64,000 nt of DNA from Pseudacidovorax sp. RU35E (GTDB lineage Bacteria; Pseudomonadota; Gammaproteobacteria; Burkholderiales; Burkholderiaceae_C): positions 310,001 to 374,000 of the forward strand of contig NZ_FTMY01000002.1 of the NCBI RefSeq assembly GCF_900156165.1, in the 5' to 3' direction. The position numbers and the translations under genes were made by a program. Within the stretch, counting starts at the first letter, position 1, and every line of letters begins with the position of its first letter. Under the pieces are notes generated by a model that was not told the origin of the DNA, did no database searches, and saw only the letters and a list, made by a program, of their open reading frames with translations. Shown here one piece after another: positions 20,601 to 29,215 of the stretch.

Positions 20601-20974
20601 GATTCTTCGATCTGCTGGTGCGCCACCGGATCCAGAACGTGGTCCTGCTGTCCAGCGACTATCACTGCAGCGCTGTGGCCCGGCTCGAGATCGGCCCCGC
20701 GCTGCGCGGCTTGGCCATCGTCGCGCCGCCGCTTCACGCACCCATGCGCTTCGCCAATTCGCTCGCGCAGACCGTGATGGCGGACGAGCGGTTGCCGATC
20801 GGCGAGGGGCTGCAGGTGAGGGTGACGGGGCTGGGTGCCTGGGACGGTGAGGGCTGGCTGTCCGTGCTCCAACGGCAGTCGGATGGCAGGCGCTGGCGGG
20901 TGTCGCTGGACTTCCAGCTGCGCGGGCTGGAAGAACGGACCCATATGCCGCACACGCTGGACGTCGACCTGTGA
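14693..20974 (+). CDS. Giant fusion: GMC (cholesterol-oxidase-like) flavoenzyme + alpha/beta-hydrolase + PhoD-like phosphatase
   Basis: A single 2093-residue frame. Residues about 20-625 form a GMC flavoenzyme: FAD motif GSGYGG (27-32), active-site H543 in HPLGGC and N593 in GVNPM. Inserted in it is a ferredoxin-like C224-x2-C227-x2-C230-x3-C234. About 720-1000 is an unrecognised region. About 1044-1430 is an alpha/beta-hydrolase with a cysteine elbow (SHC1141VG), D1358 and H1404. It carries an insert with four CPH units (1245-1267). From about 1450 a beta domain, then a PhoD-like metallophosphatase with D1781 (LGDQVYAD), DDHE 1828-1831 and SSDYH 1987-1991. No signal peptide is visible, so it is probably cytosolic. 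Start ATG 14693 is 18 bases after the kinase gene. The substrate is unknown; sterol-like or lipid phosphate substrates are inference only. Confidence 0.85.
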   Translation: MQWLSDNLEALLQAPDDQRCSDVVVVGSGYGGSVAALRMADAGLKVCMLERGQEYVAGEFPSDLGDVGKHVRAQWQGPAGVQSAGYEEALFDFRVGQGAAALVGNGLGGGSLINAGVGLQPDAEVFQAEPWPTAIRRTNLGPWFDEARRMLELSDPADPMRVFDMRSTRKYQSLQALHERLPSRMPTPDTATVGAVFEEVPVAVCLHPWQLDADGGALGPRSACIGCGNCVSGCNEDAKLSLTKTYLPAARRAGARLFTGATVLSVHRDDGHRFPWALRIVRTAERALYEGLRADVAAAMPTQWVHVLRARHVVLAAGTFGSTEILLRSRVAQTDADGLRWHGLSTSERLGERVSGNGDDVACIAELEAPANALGETSAGPNDEPTGPTISAMIRFRDGGDARRSTLVQDGGVPGLLGPVFQELIQTLTTVARLDDPAAPPADGSDDLAPQPQVRTHSLTLLGMGHDDSPARIELDAQGDRVRWLWPRPEQAEAPPLHRARVQAGTGGRHGRYLRNPGSGILPDTLSSLMSGPDMGQVLATVHPLGGCAMADDATQGVCNHVGQVFRGAGGTDVHEGLYVMDGSVIPTSLGVNPMLTITALAERSCAELIAREQAAGGARAPVPSTATRRPLPPPLDPAPRPTSTAGAVPAGASLREVLRGPVAVDTALQLCGPLPSGMAASEHAASLFVKMEVADWAAFLADPRHRAPVQPSWTTKPKTYEAARLRLKLEGRAERTLWVEQGHADLYARRAEPWPVHAGRFVRLGLTYTINRWWPDRGRTPGQSGGWRPSRLWRTAKLLRSTLTMLWQAAEVRVFDYRLVLRMQEAPDQPLYLQGTKVIDGAASGEALRHWLAERVKHGGWPAVERLSIWSQLGELPVSLTDAPDGAGRVLLQGRLRMDLPDIARNLLPQLHAGRDSLTATMAALGYPLLLARGLLRTRFLDFRAPDYAERTVPKLQDEGKDPPAYRRARDERVWLRFPEGWEHLGFPPLHRRAHPDKAPCPPIRLQVRARLDDPAASPVELALVRYRQDDLHVQPRDAQGARRVRALLMMNGFAQSTLPFVEPLMHSDSLAARLYDEGWDLWLLEYRVSPLLEASARFATMDDIAAFDIPAAVARICEELGEQLGMPPELVRIHAFSHCVGAASLAMSLAGGHLAIAHPDGGEDKIHRLAGVVFSQFQPYVIGSNSAQQRLQLGAFMNNVLGREYLEFAAGVGTPDVLHGLLDRVFATMPHPDLPCVPRGEACPHQDAGCPHGARCPHKTQACPHESDLRLHQPDTTTCKRMSGLLSPLFDHGRLGETYHARLDMYFGRTNLGVFLHGAKCVEHERLVDNDGRDYLSDDKVRQYLDMPIMLMHGSDNQLFDIGSLARSADQLRRVFGEEGPVDPSATTMPRVTAHRLPGFAHFDCTIGRAAAQEVFPRIARFLADAWDRPLAQPPVRRHVEARLPATGPLMGWVRPDEDGGTVVRVWAEFGRRYSGLLVGGLTTAQGMRDGKPWRLDQAWPTRTVVLRTQPGADAPPGTAYPLSILVADVVLPVDVTEAHIDVFGLYTFDGGAAAGAGMLLGQAAPAADALADAGRRWDLEARELAQARLDFEAITSQGAGVVEPAQGATVDRGPVGMARPAPGDVDPPSAKTPRRLMPRVARVALPPEGADADDSPFGKDHLIGPVSGQGAVLDQDFVEALIDRLSAELTRRSSAARSADPATLSRVARELATLAQARVQVADALRRPDDIDTTFYAAACRHPGISGFETARSDGSLAALTAAHAASGEARFMAMLGDQVYADARAGLFDTASELERILPRYRDALGSPGFRALAERLPLYMVLDDHEIVDNWTREQLDLGRNGLWRASTARTAYRAFQRAHGPDPFLGELGATDDLQHHGAFRCGGVSAFLLDTRTARRLGTRAILSTTAWSLLEKWLCAQQRERGDAPKWVMSGSVIAPGLRESAGRPSPRQSDSWQMSPSDRQRFFDLLVRHRIQNVVLLSSDYHCSAVARLEIGPALRGLAIVAPPLHAPMRFANSLAQTVMADERLPIGEGLQVRVTGLGAWDGEGWLSVLQRQSDGRRWRVSLDFQLRGLEERTHMPHTLDVDL

Positions 20975-20992
20975 GCGTCCATCCCTGTGCAG

Positions 20993-21016
20993 CGGCGGCC
21001 TCAAGGCGGGCCGCCG
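20993..21016. terminator. Hairpin between the fusion gene and pobA
   Basis: CGGCGGCC and GGCCGCCG form an 8-bp stem with an eight-base loop, 18 bases after the fusion-gene stop. There is no T run, so factor-independent termination is doubtful. It may still mark the transcript end between these convergent genes. Confidence 0.35.
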
Positions 21017-21092
21017 ATCACCGTCCGCCATTCGCGCAGGGTGTCGCCCCGCCTTCGTAGGGCAGGCGGCCGGCAGCCGCAGTGCCGAAGAC

Positions 21093-23196
<2,104 letters not shown>

Positions 23197-23206
23197 GAAA
23201 TCAAAA

Positions 23207-23223
23207 ATTCACTTTGTGTGAAT
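23207..23223. promoter_or_regulatory. AT-rich palindrome upstream of a small gene
   Basis: ATTCAC-TTTGT-GTGAAT, perfect 6-base arms, sits in an unusually AT-rich patch 46 bases before a 78-residue gene. It could be an operator or part of a promoter. No partner regulator is identified. Confidence 0.45.
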
Positions 23224-23268
23224 TTGTTGCATAGCGGCAACCTTTGGTTCGGCCGAACATTTCGGCCC

Positions 23269-23505
23269 ATGACGCTGTCCCTTCTCCACCGCCTTGCCGC
23301 CACGCAACTGCCTGTGTCGCTGACGGGCGGCGCCGACGTCGACGCCGTACGCATGCTGGCCCTGGCCGGCCATGTGCAGGCCGTGATTCCTCGTCCCGTG
23401 CGCACCCTCACAGGCCATCACCAGCCGCCCGCCACCGTCTCTGGCATCACGCCCCTGGGGCGACAGATGATCGAGCGCTTTCCGCGCGAAGCCGCCGTCG
23501 CCTGA
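23269..23505 (+). CDS. Small hypothetical protein (78 aa)
   Basis: ATG 23269 gives MTLSLLHRLAATQLPVSL and ends TPLGRQMIERFPREAAVA. I do not recognise a characterised family. The sequence has plausible amphipathic helices and a motif-like TPLGRQMIERFP near the end, similar in style to small conserved proteins I associate with Comamonadaceae. The frame is open from 23218, but the ATG at 23269 follows a promoter-like AT-rich region and begins the more protein-like part. Evidence for coding is the position, composition and a separate upstream palindrome. It lies convergent to the dehydratase gene. Confidence 0.5.
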   Translation: MTLSLLHRLAATQLPVSLTGGADVDAVRMLALAGHVQAVIPRPVRTLTGHHQPPATVSGITPLGRQMIERFPREAAVA

Positions 23506-23547
23506 ATTGAATGACCAGGGGCCGCCGGCCCCCGCCGGTCGACCCGC

Positions 23548-24531
23548 TCAGCGCGCGGCGGCCGGCTCCGCGATCAGCGCGCAGAAGCGCGCCATGTCCA
23601 CATTGCCGCCGCTCAGGATGACGCCCACGCGCTGGCCGCGCAGCGACGCCTTCATGGCGCGCGCCGCGGCGAAGGCCAGGCAGCCGGTGGGCTCGACCAC
23701 CAGCTTCATGCGCGTGAAGAAGAAGCGCATGGCCTCGATCAGCTGCGCATCGGTGGCGGTGAGGATGTCCTGGACGTCGCGGCGGATGATGGCGAAGGTG
23801 TAGGCGCCCAGGTGCTGCGTCTGCGCGCCGTCGGCGATGGTGCGCGGCGTGTCGATGTGCACGATGCGGCCGGCGCGCAGGGACTGCTGGCCGTCGTTGC
23901 CGGCCTCGGGCTCCACGCCATACACCTTGCACTGCGGCGACAGCGCCCGCGCCGCGAGCGCCGAGCCCGACAGCAGCCCGCCGCCGCCCAGGCAGACGAA
24001 GAGCGCGTCGAGCGGGCCCGTGTCCTCGATCAGCTCCTTGACCGCCGTGCCCTGGCCCGCCAGCACGTCCGGGTGGTCGTAGGGCGGGATCAGCGTCATG
24101 CCGCGCTCCTCGGACAGGCTGCGGGCGAGCTGCTCGCGGTCCTGCGTGTAGCGGTCGTAGGTGATGACCTCGCCGCCGTAGCCGCGGGTGGCGGCGATCT
24201 TGGCGGCCGGGGCGTCCTCCGGCATCAGGATGGCGGCCGGCATGCCCAGCTCGCGCGCGGCCAGCGCCACCGCCTGCGCATGGTTGCCCGAGGAGAAGGC
24301 GGCCACGCCTGCGCGGCGCTGCGCCGCGTCCAGCTTGGCCAAAGCATTGAATGCGCCGCGGAACTTGAAGGCGCCCATGCGTTGCAGGTTCTCGCACTTG
24401 AAGAAGACCTCGGCGCCGAATTCCTCGTCGGCCGTGCGCGAGCGCATCACGGGCGTGCGGTGGGCATGGCCGTCGAGCCGCGCGGCCGCAGCGGCCACGT
24501 CGTCGTAGGTGGGGAGGGTCAGGTCGGTCAT
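23548..24531 (-). CDS. PLP-dependent threonine/serine dehydratase-like ammonia-lyase
   Basis: Fold-type II pyridoxal-phosphate enzyme of 327 residues. The PLP lysine is K56 in MGAFKFRGA, with the asparagine loop SSGNHAQAVA and the phosphate-binding glycine loop GGGGLLSG. There is no C-terminal ACT regulatory domain, so it is a short catabolic-type enzyme. Candidates are catabolic threonine dehydratase, serine racemase/dehydratase or threo-3-hydroxyaspartate ammonia-lyase; sequence alone does not choose. ATG 24531 begins the typical MTDLTLPTYDDV, while the frame extends to 24594. It is divergent from cobQ and convergent with the small gene at 23269. Confidence 0.88.
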   Translation of the reverse strand: MTDLTLPTYDDVAAAAARLDGHAHRTPVMRSRTADEEFGAEVFFKCENLQRMGAFKFRGAFNALAKLDAAQRRAGVAAFSSGNHAQAVALAARELGMPAAILMPEDAPAAKIAATRGYGGEVITYDRYTQDREQLARSLSEERGMTLIPPYDHPDVLAGQGTAVKELIEDTGPLDALFVCLGGGGLLSGSALAARALSPQCKVYGVEPEAGNDGQQSLRAGRIVHIDTPRTIADGAQTQHLGAYTFAIIRRDVQDILTATDAQLIEAMRFFFTRMKLVVEPTGCLAFAAARAMKASLRGQRVGVILSGGNVDMARFCALIAEPAAAR

Positions 24532-24681
24532 GCGGCGGAGCATGCCATGCGCCGCAGGCCGCGGACCGGAACAGTTGGGGGCCCGTCGTGGCACAACAGC
24601 CTGCAGCTATGATTTTTCGATGCCCTGCGCCTGCCACCGACTACATTCCCGAACCTTCCCTTCGAACGGCGCGCCCCGCTG

Positions 24682-26148
24682 ATGGCCGCCCGTTGCGTGA
24701 TGGTCCTCGGCACCACCAGCGGTGCCGGAAAGAGCTGGCTGGCGACGGCGTTGTGCCGCTGGTATGCGCGGCAGGGCCTGCGGGTGGCGCCCTTCAAGGC
24801 GCAGAACATGAGCAACAACGCCCGCGTGGTGCCGGCCCCCCATGACGCGGACCTGGGCGGCGAGATCGGCAGTGCCCAGTACTTTCAGGCCCTGGCCGCG
24901 CGTGCAGTGCCCGACGTGCGCATGAACCCGCTGCTGCTCAAGCCCGAGCGCGATACCGCCAGCCAGGTGATCCTGATGGGCGAGGTGCACGACGCGCTGA
25001 CCCGTACGCCCTGGCGCGAACGCAGCGCCGCCGTGTGGCCCCGCATCGCCGAAGCCTTCGACAGCCTGGCCGCCGACCACGACGTGGTGGTGCTCGAAGG
25101 CGCCGGCTCCCCCGCCGAGATCAACCTGATGGCCAGCGACATCGTCAACCTGCGCATGGCCCGCCATGCCGATGCGCGCTGCCTGCTGGTCACCGACATC
25201 GACCGTGGCGGCGCCTTCGCCCATCTCTACGGGACCTGGGCATTGATGCCCGAAGCCGACCGCGCACGTCTGGCGGGCTTCGTGCTCAACCGCTTCCGCG
25301 GCGACGCATCGCTGCTGGCGCCCGGGCCCGAGCAGTTGCAGGGCCTGACCGGCGTGCCCACCGTCGCCACGCTGCCCATGTGGTGGCAGCACGGCCTGCC
25401 GGAGGAAGACGGCGTGTTCGACGACCGGCCGAGCGGCGACCGTGCACCCGGCGGTCTCACGGTCGCCGTGGTCGCCTATCCGCGCATCAGCAACCTCGAC
25501 GAATTCCAGCCGCTCAAGAAGGTGCCGGGCCTGCGGCTCGTCTGGGCCCGAACGCCCGAGGCGCTGGCCGGCGCCGACTGGATCGTGCTGCCCGGCTCCA
25601 AGGCCACCGCCAGCGACCTGGCCTGGCTGCGCGCGCAGGGCCTGGACCGCGCCATCGCCGCGCATGCCGCGGCGGGCGGCCGGGTGCTGGGCATCTGCGG
25701 CGGCCTGCAGATGCTGGGCGAGGCCCTGGTCGATCCGCATGGCATCGACGGCAATGGGCCCGGCCTGGGCCTGCTGCCGCTGGTCACGGTGTTCGCGCGC
25801 GAGAAGACCGTGCGCCTGCGCCGCACCCGCTTCGAGGCCGTGAGCGGTCCGTGGTCCGCGCTGGCGCAGGTACCGCTGTCAGGCTACGAGATCCACCACG
25901 GCCAGACCGGCGTGCATCCGCAACTGGCGGCCCAGGGCCGGGCCGTTCTGCCGGACGGGCTCGGCTGGCAGAACACCGCGGGCAATGTGCTGGGCCTCTA
26001 TCTGCACGGCCTGTTCGAGGACCCGGACGTGGTGCGCGCGCTGTTCGGCGCGCAGGTGCCCACGCTCGATGCCACCTTCGACGGCTTGGCCGACTACATC
26101 GACCGACACTTCGCGCCCGGCGTGCTGGCCGGGTTGATCGAGCCCTGA
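24682..26148 (+). CDS. cobQ: Adenosylcobyric acid synthase (glutamine-hydrolysing)
   Basis: Amidates four side chains of adenosylcobyrinic diamide using glutamine and ATP. The 488 residues start MAARCVMVLGTTSGAGKSWL with a P-loop-like nucleotide motif. The N-terminal DTBS-like domain includes KAQNMSNNARV and EGAGSPAEINL. The C-terminal class I glutamine amidotransferase has the nucleophile C339 in LGICGGLQML and histidine/glutamate near the C-terminus. It is the first gene of a cobQ-cobT-cobS-cobC run. The 150-base upstream region lacks a recognisable cobalamin riboswitch. Confidence 0.95.
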   Translation: MAARCVMVLGTTSGAGKSWLATALCRWYARQGLRVAPFKAQNMSNNARVVPAPHDADLGGEIGSAQYFQALAARAVPDVRMNPLLLKPERDTASQVILMGEVHDALTRTPWRERSAAVWPRIAEAFDSLAADHDVVVLEGAGSPAEINLMASDIVNLRMARHADARCLLVTDIDRGGAFAHLYGTWALMPEADRARLAGFVLNRFRGDASLLAPGPEQLQGLTGVPTVATLPMWWQHGLPEEDGVFDDRPSGDRAPGGLTVAVVAYPRISNLDEFQPLKKVPGLRLVWARTPEALAGADWIVLPGSKATASDLAWLRAQGLDRAIAAHAAAGGRVLGICGGLQMLGEALVDPHGIDGNGPGLGLLPLVTVFAREKTVRLRRTRFEAVSGPWSALAQVPLSGYEIHHGQTGVHPQLAAQGRAVLPDGLGWQNTAGNVLGLYLHGLFEDPDVVRALFGAQVPTLDATFDGLADYIDRHFAPGVLAGLIEP

Positions 26149-26238
26149 GCCTGCGGGGCAGACCTTTTGGCCACGCACAGCGCCCTGCCTCACACTGACT
26201 GACAGACGCCCACGCTGGTCGGCGCCATTGAAACCGAC

Positions 26239-27306
26239 ATGACCTTCCCATCAGACTCCTTGCTGCAGGACCTCGACCTGCCCCCCGTCGCCGACCTGCA
26301 CGACGCTGCCCTGGCAGAACGCCTTCAGGCGGCCATCGACAACAAGACCAAGCCCCTGGGCGCGCTCGGTCGGCTGGAGGCCCTGGCGCTGCGCCTGGGG
26401 CTGATCCTGGGCAGCACCGCGCCCGCGCTGCAGCAGCCCCAGGTGCTGGTCTGCGCCGCCGACCATGGCCTCGCGCAGCAGGGCGTGTCGGCCTATCCGG
26501 CCGACGTGACCTGGCAGATGGTCCACAACTTCCTGGCCGGCGGCGCGGCCGTCAGCGTGCTCGCCCGTCAGCACGGGCTGGCGCTCACCGTGGTGGACTG
26601 CGGCGTGCGCCAGCCCTTCGACGCGGCGACCGGCCTGCTGTCGCGCCGTCTCGGTGCCGGCACGGCCGATGTCTCCCAAGGCCCGGCCATGACCCCGCAG
26701 CAATGCGCGCAGGCCCTCGCCAACGGCCGAGAGGTGGTGCGCGGCCTGCCCGGCAATGCGCTGCTGCTCGGGGAGATGGGCATCGGCAACAGCTCGGCCG
26801 CCGCGCTGCTGCTGGCGCGGCTGACGGGCGCCGACATCGACGCCTGCACCGGCCCGGGCACCGGCCTCGATGCGGCAGGGCTGGCCCGCAAGCGCACCGT
26901 GCTGCGCCAGGTGCTGGCGCTGCATGCGGATGCGCAAGGCCCGCTGGCCGTGCTGTGCGCCTTCGGCGGCTTCGAGATCGCCACATTGGTGGGCGCCGTG
27001 CTGCAGGCGGCCGAGGAGCGGCGGGTGATCGTGGTCGACGGCTTCATCGCCAGCGCTGCCGTGCTGGTGGCGCAGGGCCTGCGGCCGCAGGTGGTGCAGC
27101 GCTGCGTCGCGGCCCACGGCTCGGCCGAGCCAGGACATGCGCGCCTGCTGCAGGCGCTGGGCCTGCAGCCCTTGCTGGACCTGGGCCTGCGCCTGGGCGA
27201 AGGATCGGGCGCCGCGCTGGCCTGGCCGCTGCTCGAATCGGCCTGCCGCATCCTGGGCGAGATGGCCAGCTTCGAATCGGCCGGCGTTTCGCGCCAGTCG
27301 GAATGA
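26239..27306 (+). CDS. cobT: Nicotinate-nucleotide--dimethylbenzimidazole phosphoribosyltransferase
   Basis: Makes alpha-ribazole 5'-phosphate from dimethylbenzimidazole and nicotinate mononucleotide for the lower ligand of cobalamin. The 355 residues match the family. Conserved segments are NKTKPLGALGRLE, CAADHGLAQQGVSAYP, LLLGEMGIGNSSAAA and the catalytic glutamate E321 in LGEGSGAALAW. ATG 26239 lies 90 bases after cobQ, and cobS follows after seven bases. Confidence 0.95.
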   Translation: MTFPSDSLLQDLDLPPVADLHDAALAERLQAAIDNKTKPLGALGRLEALALRLGLILGSTAPALQQPQVLVCAADHGLAQQGVSAYPADVTWQMVHNFLAGGAAVSVLARQHGLALTVVDCGVRQPFDAATGLLSRRLGAGTADVSQGPAMTPQQCAQALANGREVVRGLPGNALLLGEMGIGNSSAAALLLARLTGADIDACTGPGTGLDAAGLARKRTVLRQVLALHADAQGPLAVLCAFGGFEIATLVGAVLQAAEERRVIVVDGFIASAAVLVAQGLRPQVVQRCVAAHGSAEPGHARLLQALGLQPLLDLGLRLGEGSGAALAWPLLESACRILGEMASFESAGVSRQSE

Positions 27307-27313
27307 GGCCCGC

Positions 27314-28111
27314 ATGAACGGCGTGCGGCACTTCCTGCTGGCGCTGCAGTTCTTCACGCGCATCCCGGTCACGGGGCGGCTGGCCGCGTGGGTGGGCTAC
27401 AGCTCGCAGATGCTGCGGGCGAGCGCTGCGCACTTCCCCGGCGTCGGCTGGGTGGTCGGGCTGATCGCGGCCGTGGTGTTCGCGCTGGGGCTCGCCGGCC
27501 TGCGGGGCCCGATGGGCGCGCTGGCTGCCGCCGTGCTGGCCACGGCCGTGACGGTCTGGGCGACCGGCGGCTTTCATGAGGATGGGCTGGCCGATACGGC
27601 CGATGGGCTGGGCGGTTCGTCGCAGCGCGAGCGCGCGCTGGAGATCATGAAGGACTCGCGCATCGGCAGCTTCGGCGCGCTGGCGCTGGTGCTGGCGCTG
27701 GGACTCAAGGCGGCCCTGCTGGCCACGCTGGCAGAGCAGGGCGCGGCGGCTGCCGTGGCCTCGCTGCTGGCGGCGCATGTGCTGTCGCGGCTGGCGCCGC
27801 TGTTCATCATCCGCGCGCTGCCGCATGTGGGAGACAGCGCGACCTCCAAGTCCATGCCGCTGGCCGATGCCTTGCCGGCCGGGGCGCTGATGGTGGGCCT
27901 GGCCTGGTCCGTGCCTGCCGCGCTGTTGCTGCTGGCTGCCCAAGGCCTGTTGCACGGGCTCGCAGCGCTGCTGCTGGGCGCAGCCGCGGCGGCGTGGATG
28001 TTCCGCCTGCTGCGGCGCCGGCTCGGCGGCTTCACGGGTGACGGCCTGGGGGCTACGCAGCAGCTGGGCGAGCTGGCGATCTACTTCGCGCTGGCATGGC
28101 GGCCCTGGTGA
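27314..28111 (+). CDS. cobS: Adenosylcobinamide-GDP ribazoletransferase (cobalamin synthase)
   Basis: Integral membrane enzyme joining adenosylcobinamide-GDP and alpha-ribazole (phosphate). The 265 residues start MNGVRHFLLALQFFTRIPV, a hallmark of the family. The metal-binding motif GGFHEDGLADTADGLGG and EIMKDSRIGSFG are intact. Several transmembrane helices follow, and the C-terminal RLGGFTGDGLGATQQLGE is typical. The start at 27314 is chosen because the upstream open frame lies inside cobT. It overlaps the start of the next gene by 16 bases. Confidence 0.95.
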   Translation: MNGVRHFLLALQFFTRIPVTGRLAAWVGYSSQMLRASAAHFPGVGWVVGLIAAVVFALGLAGLRGPMGALAAAVLATAVTVWATGGFHEDGLADTADGLGGSSQRERALEIMKDSRIGSFGALALVLALGLKAALLATLAEQGAAAAVASLLAAHVLSRLAPLFIIRALPHVGDSATSKSMPLADALPAGALMVGLAWSVPAALLLLAAQGLLHGLAALLLGAAAAAWMFRLLRRRLGGFTGDGLGATQQLGELAIYFALAWRPW

Positions 28112-28683
28112 GCGGTCCCGATGCCATGACGCCCCCGCTTTGGCTGATGCGGCATGCGCGTGTGCGGGTCGCGCCGGGCCTGTGCTACGGCATCACCGAG
28201 GTCGAGGCCGATCCGGTGGCCACGCAGGAGGCCGCGGCGGAGGCGGCGCGGCTGTTGCCAGGTGACGTGGCCGTGCGCTGCTCGCCCGCCCGGCGCTGCC
28301 AGGACCTGGCGCGTGCGCTTCACACGCTGCGCCCGGACCTCGCGCCGAGCACCGATCCGCGCCTGGCCGAGATGGACTTCGGCGCCTGGGAGGGTCGGCC
28401 GTGGTCCGACATCGGCCGAGAGGCGATGGAGGCGTGGACCCGGGACTTCGGTGAGACGCCTCCGGGCCTGCATGGCGAGAGCGTGCATCGCTTCCTCGAC
28501 CGCATTGGCGCCGCGTGGGAGGAGTGGCATCGAGCCCGCCGGCCCGAACTCTGGATCACCCATGCCGGCGTGATCCGCGCGGTCGAGCTGCTGGGTCAGG
28601 GCCGGCGGCGCATCGCCGCTGCGGCGGACTGGCCGGCCACCCCCGTGGCCTTTGGCCAATGCACCGTGTGGGCAGCGCCCTGA
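28096..28683 (+). CDS. cobC: Histidine phosphatase, probable alpha-ribazole phosphatase (CobC-like)
   Basis: Phosphoglycerate-mutase-family phosphatase of 195 residues, expected to dephosphorylate alpha-ribazole phosphate or adenosylcobalamin phosphate. The catalytic motif reads LMRHARV, so the usual RHG glycine is alanine while R and H are kept. GLCYGITEVEADP, RCSPARRCQDLA, EMDFGAWEGRPW and WITHAGVIRAV match CobC-type enzymes. Two starts are possible: ATG 28096, overlapping cobS, or ATG 28126 (MTPPLWLMRHARV). Placement at the end of the cob run supports the role. Confidence 0.85.
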   Translation: MAALVSGPDAMTPPLWLMRHARVRVAPGLCYGITEVEADPVATQEAAAEAARLLPGDVAVRCSPARRCQDLARALHTLRPDLAPSTDPRLAEMDFGAWEGRPWSDIGREAMEAWTRDFGETPPGLHGESVHRFLDRIGAAWEEWHRARRPELWITHAGVIRAVELLGQGRRRIAAAADWPATPVAFGQCTVWAAP

Positions 28684-28693
28684 GCCCCGGGGT

Positions 28694-29215
28694 TCAGCGC
28701 CCCGCCCAGAACGCCTTCTGCATCGCCACCGTCTCCTCCGCGATCTCCGGCACCGGCCCGATCAGCTCGACCGCCTTCTGGCAGTGGTCGAACACATAGC
28801 GCGAGGACACGCTCATCGTCGGGTTCTCGGCGTGGTCACCCGTGGCCTCGAGCAGCTGGTGCTCGGTCATGCCGAACACCACGCGCCCGATGTTGGCCCA
28901 GTAGGCGGTGCCGGCGCACATGCAGCAGGGCTCCACGGCGGTGTAGAGCGTGCAGCTCCACAGGAACTCCGGCGTGAAGTTGGTGGCCGCCACGCGCGCC
29001 AGCGTCGACTCGGCATGGTTGACCGTGTCGATGTTGCATTGCTCCAGCAGCACCGTCTCCTGGTCCGGGCCGACCAGGATCGCGCCGAAGGGATGGTGGC
29101 CCAGCGCCATGGCGCGCCGCGCCACGTCGTTGGAGCGGCGCAGGTGGCGCAGGATCTGTTCGTGCGTGGGAGCGAGGCCCTGGGGCGGATAGGTCGTCGG
29201 CGTGGTGTCGGTCAT
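28694..29215 (-). CDS. Cytidine/deoxycytidylate-type nucleoside deaminase
   Basis: Zinc-dependent deaminase of 173 residues. Zinc ligands and the catalytic glutamate are visible in NHAESTLARVAA (HAE) and VEPCCMCAGTAYW (PCxxC). Residues such as HHPFGAILVGPDQETVL resemble guanine deaminase, nucleoside deaminase and TadA-like proteins, but it lacks the strict TadA pattern, so the substrate is unassigned. The start ATG 29215 overlaps the stop of the upstream hydrolase gene by four bases (ATGA), so the two are translationally coupled. It converges on cobC with a 10-base gap. Confidence 0.88.
   Translation of the reverse strand: MTDTTPTTYPPQGLAPTHEQILRHLRRSNDVARRAMALGHHPFGAILVGPDQETVLLEQCNIDTVNHAESTLARVAATNFTPEFLWSCTLYTAVEPCCMCAGTAYWANIGRVVFGMTEHQLLEATGDHAENPTMSVSSRYVFDHCQKAVELIGPVPEIAEETVAMQKAFWAGR

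Noticed and set aside
24532-24681. Cobalamin riboswitch before cobQ
   Set aside because: The gap is short and shows no B12-box-like sequence or recognisable multi-stem layout.
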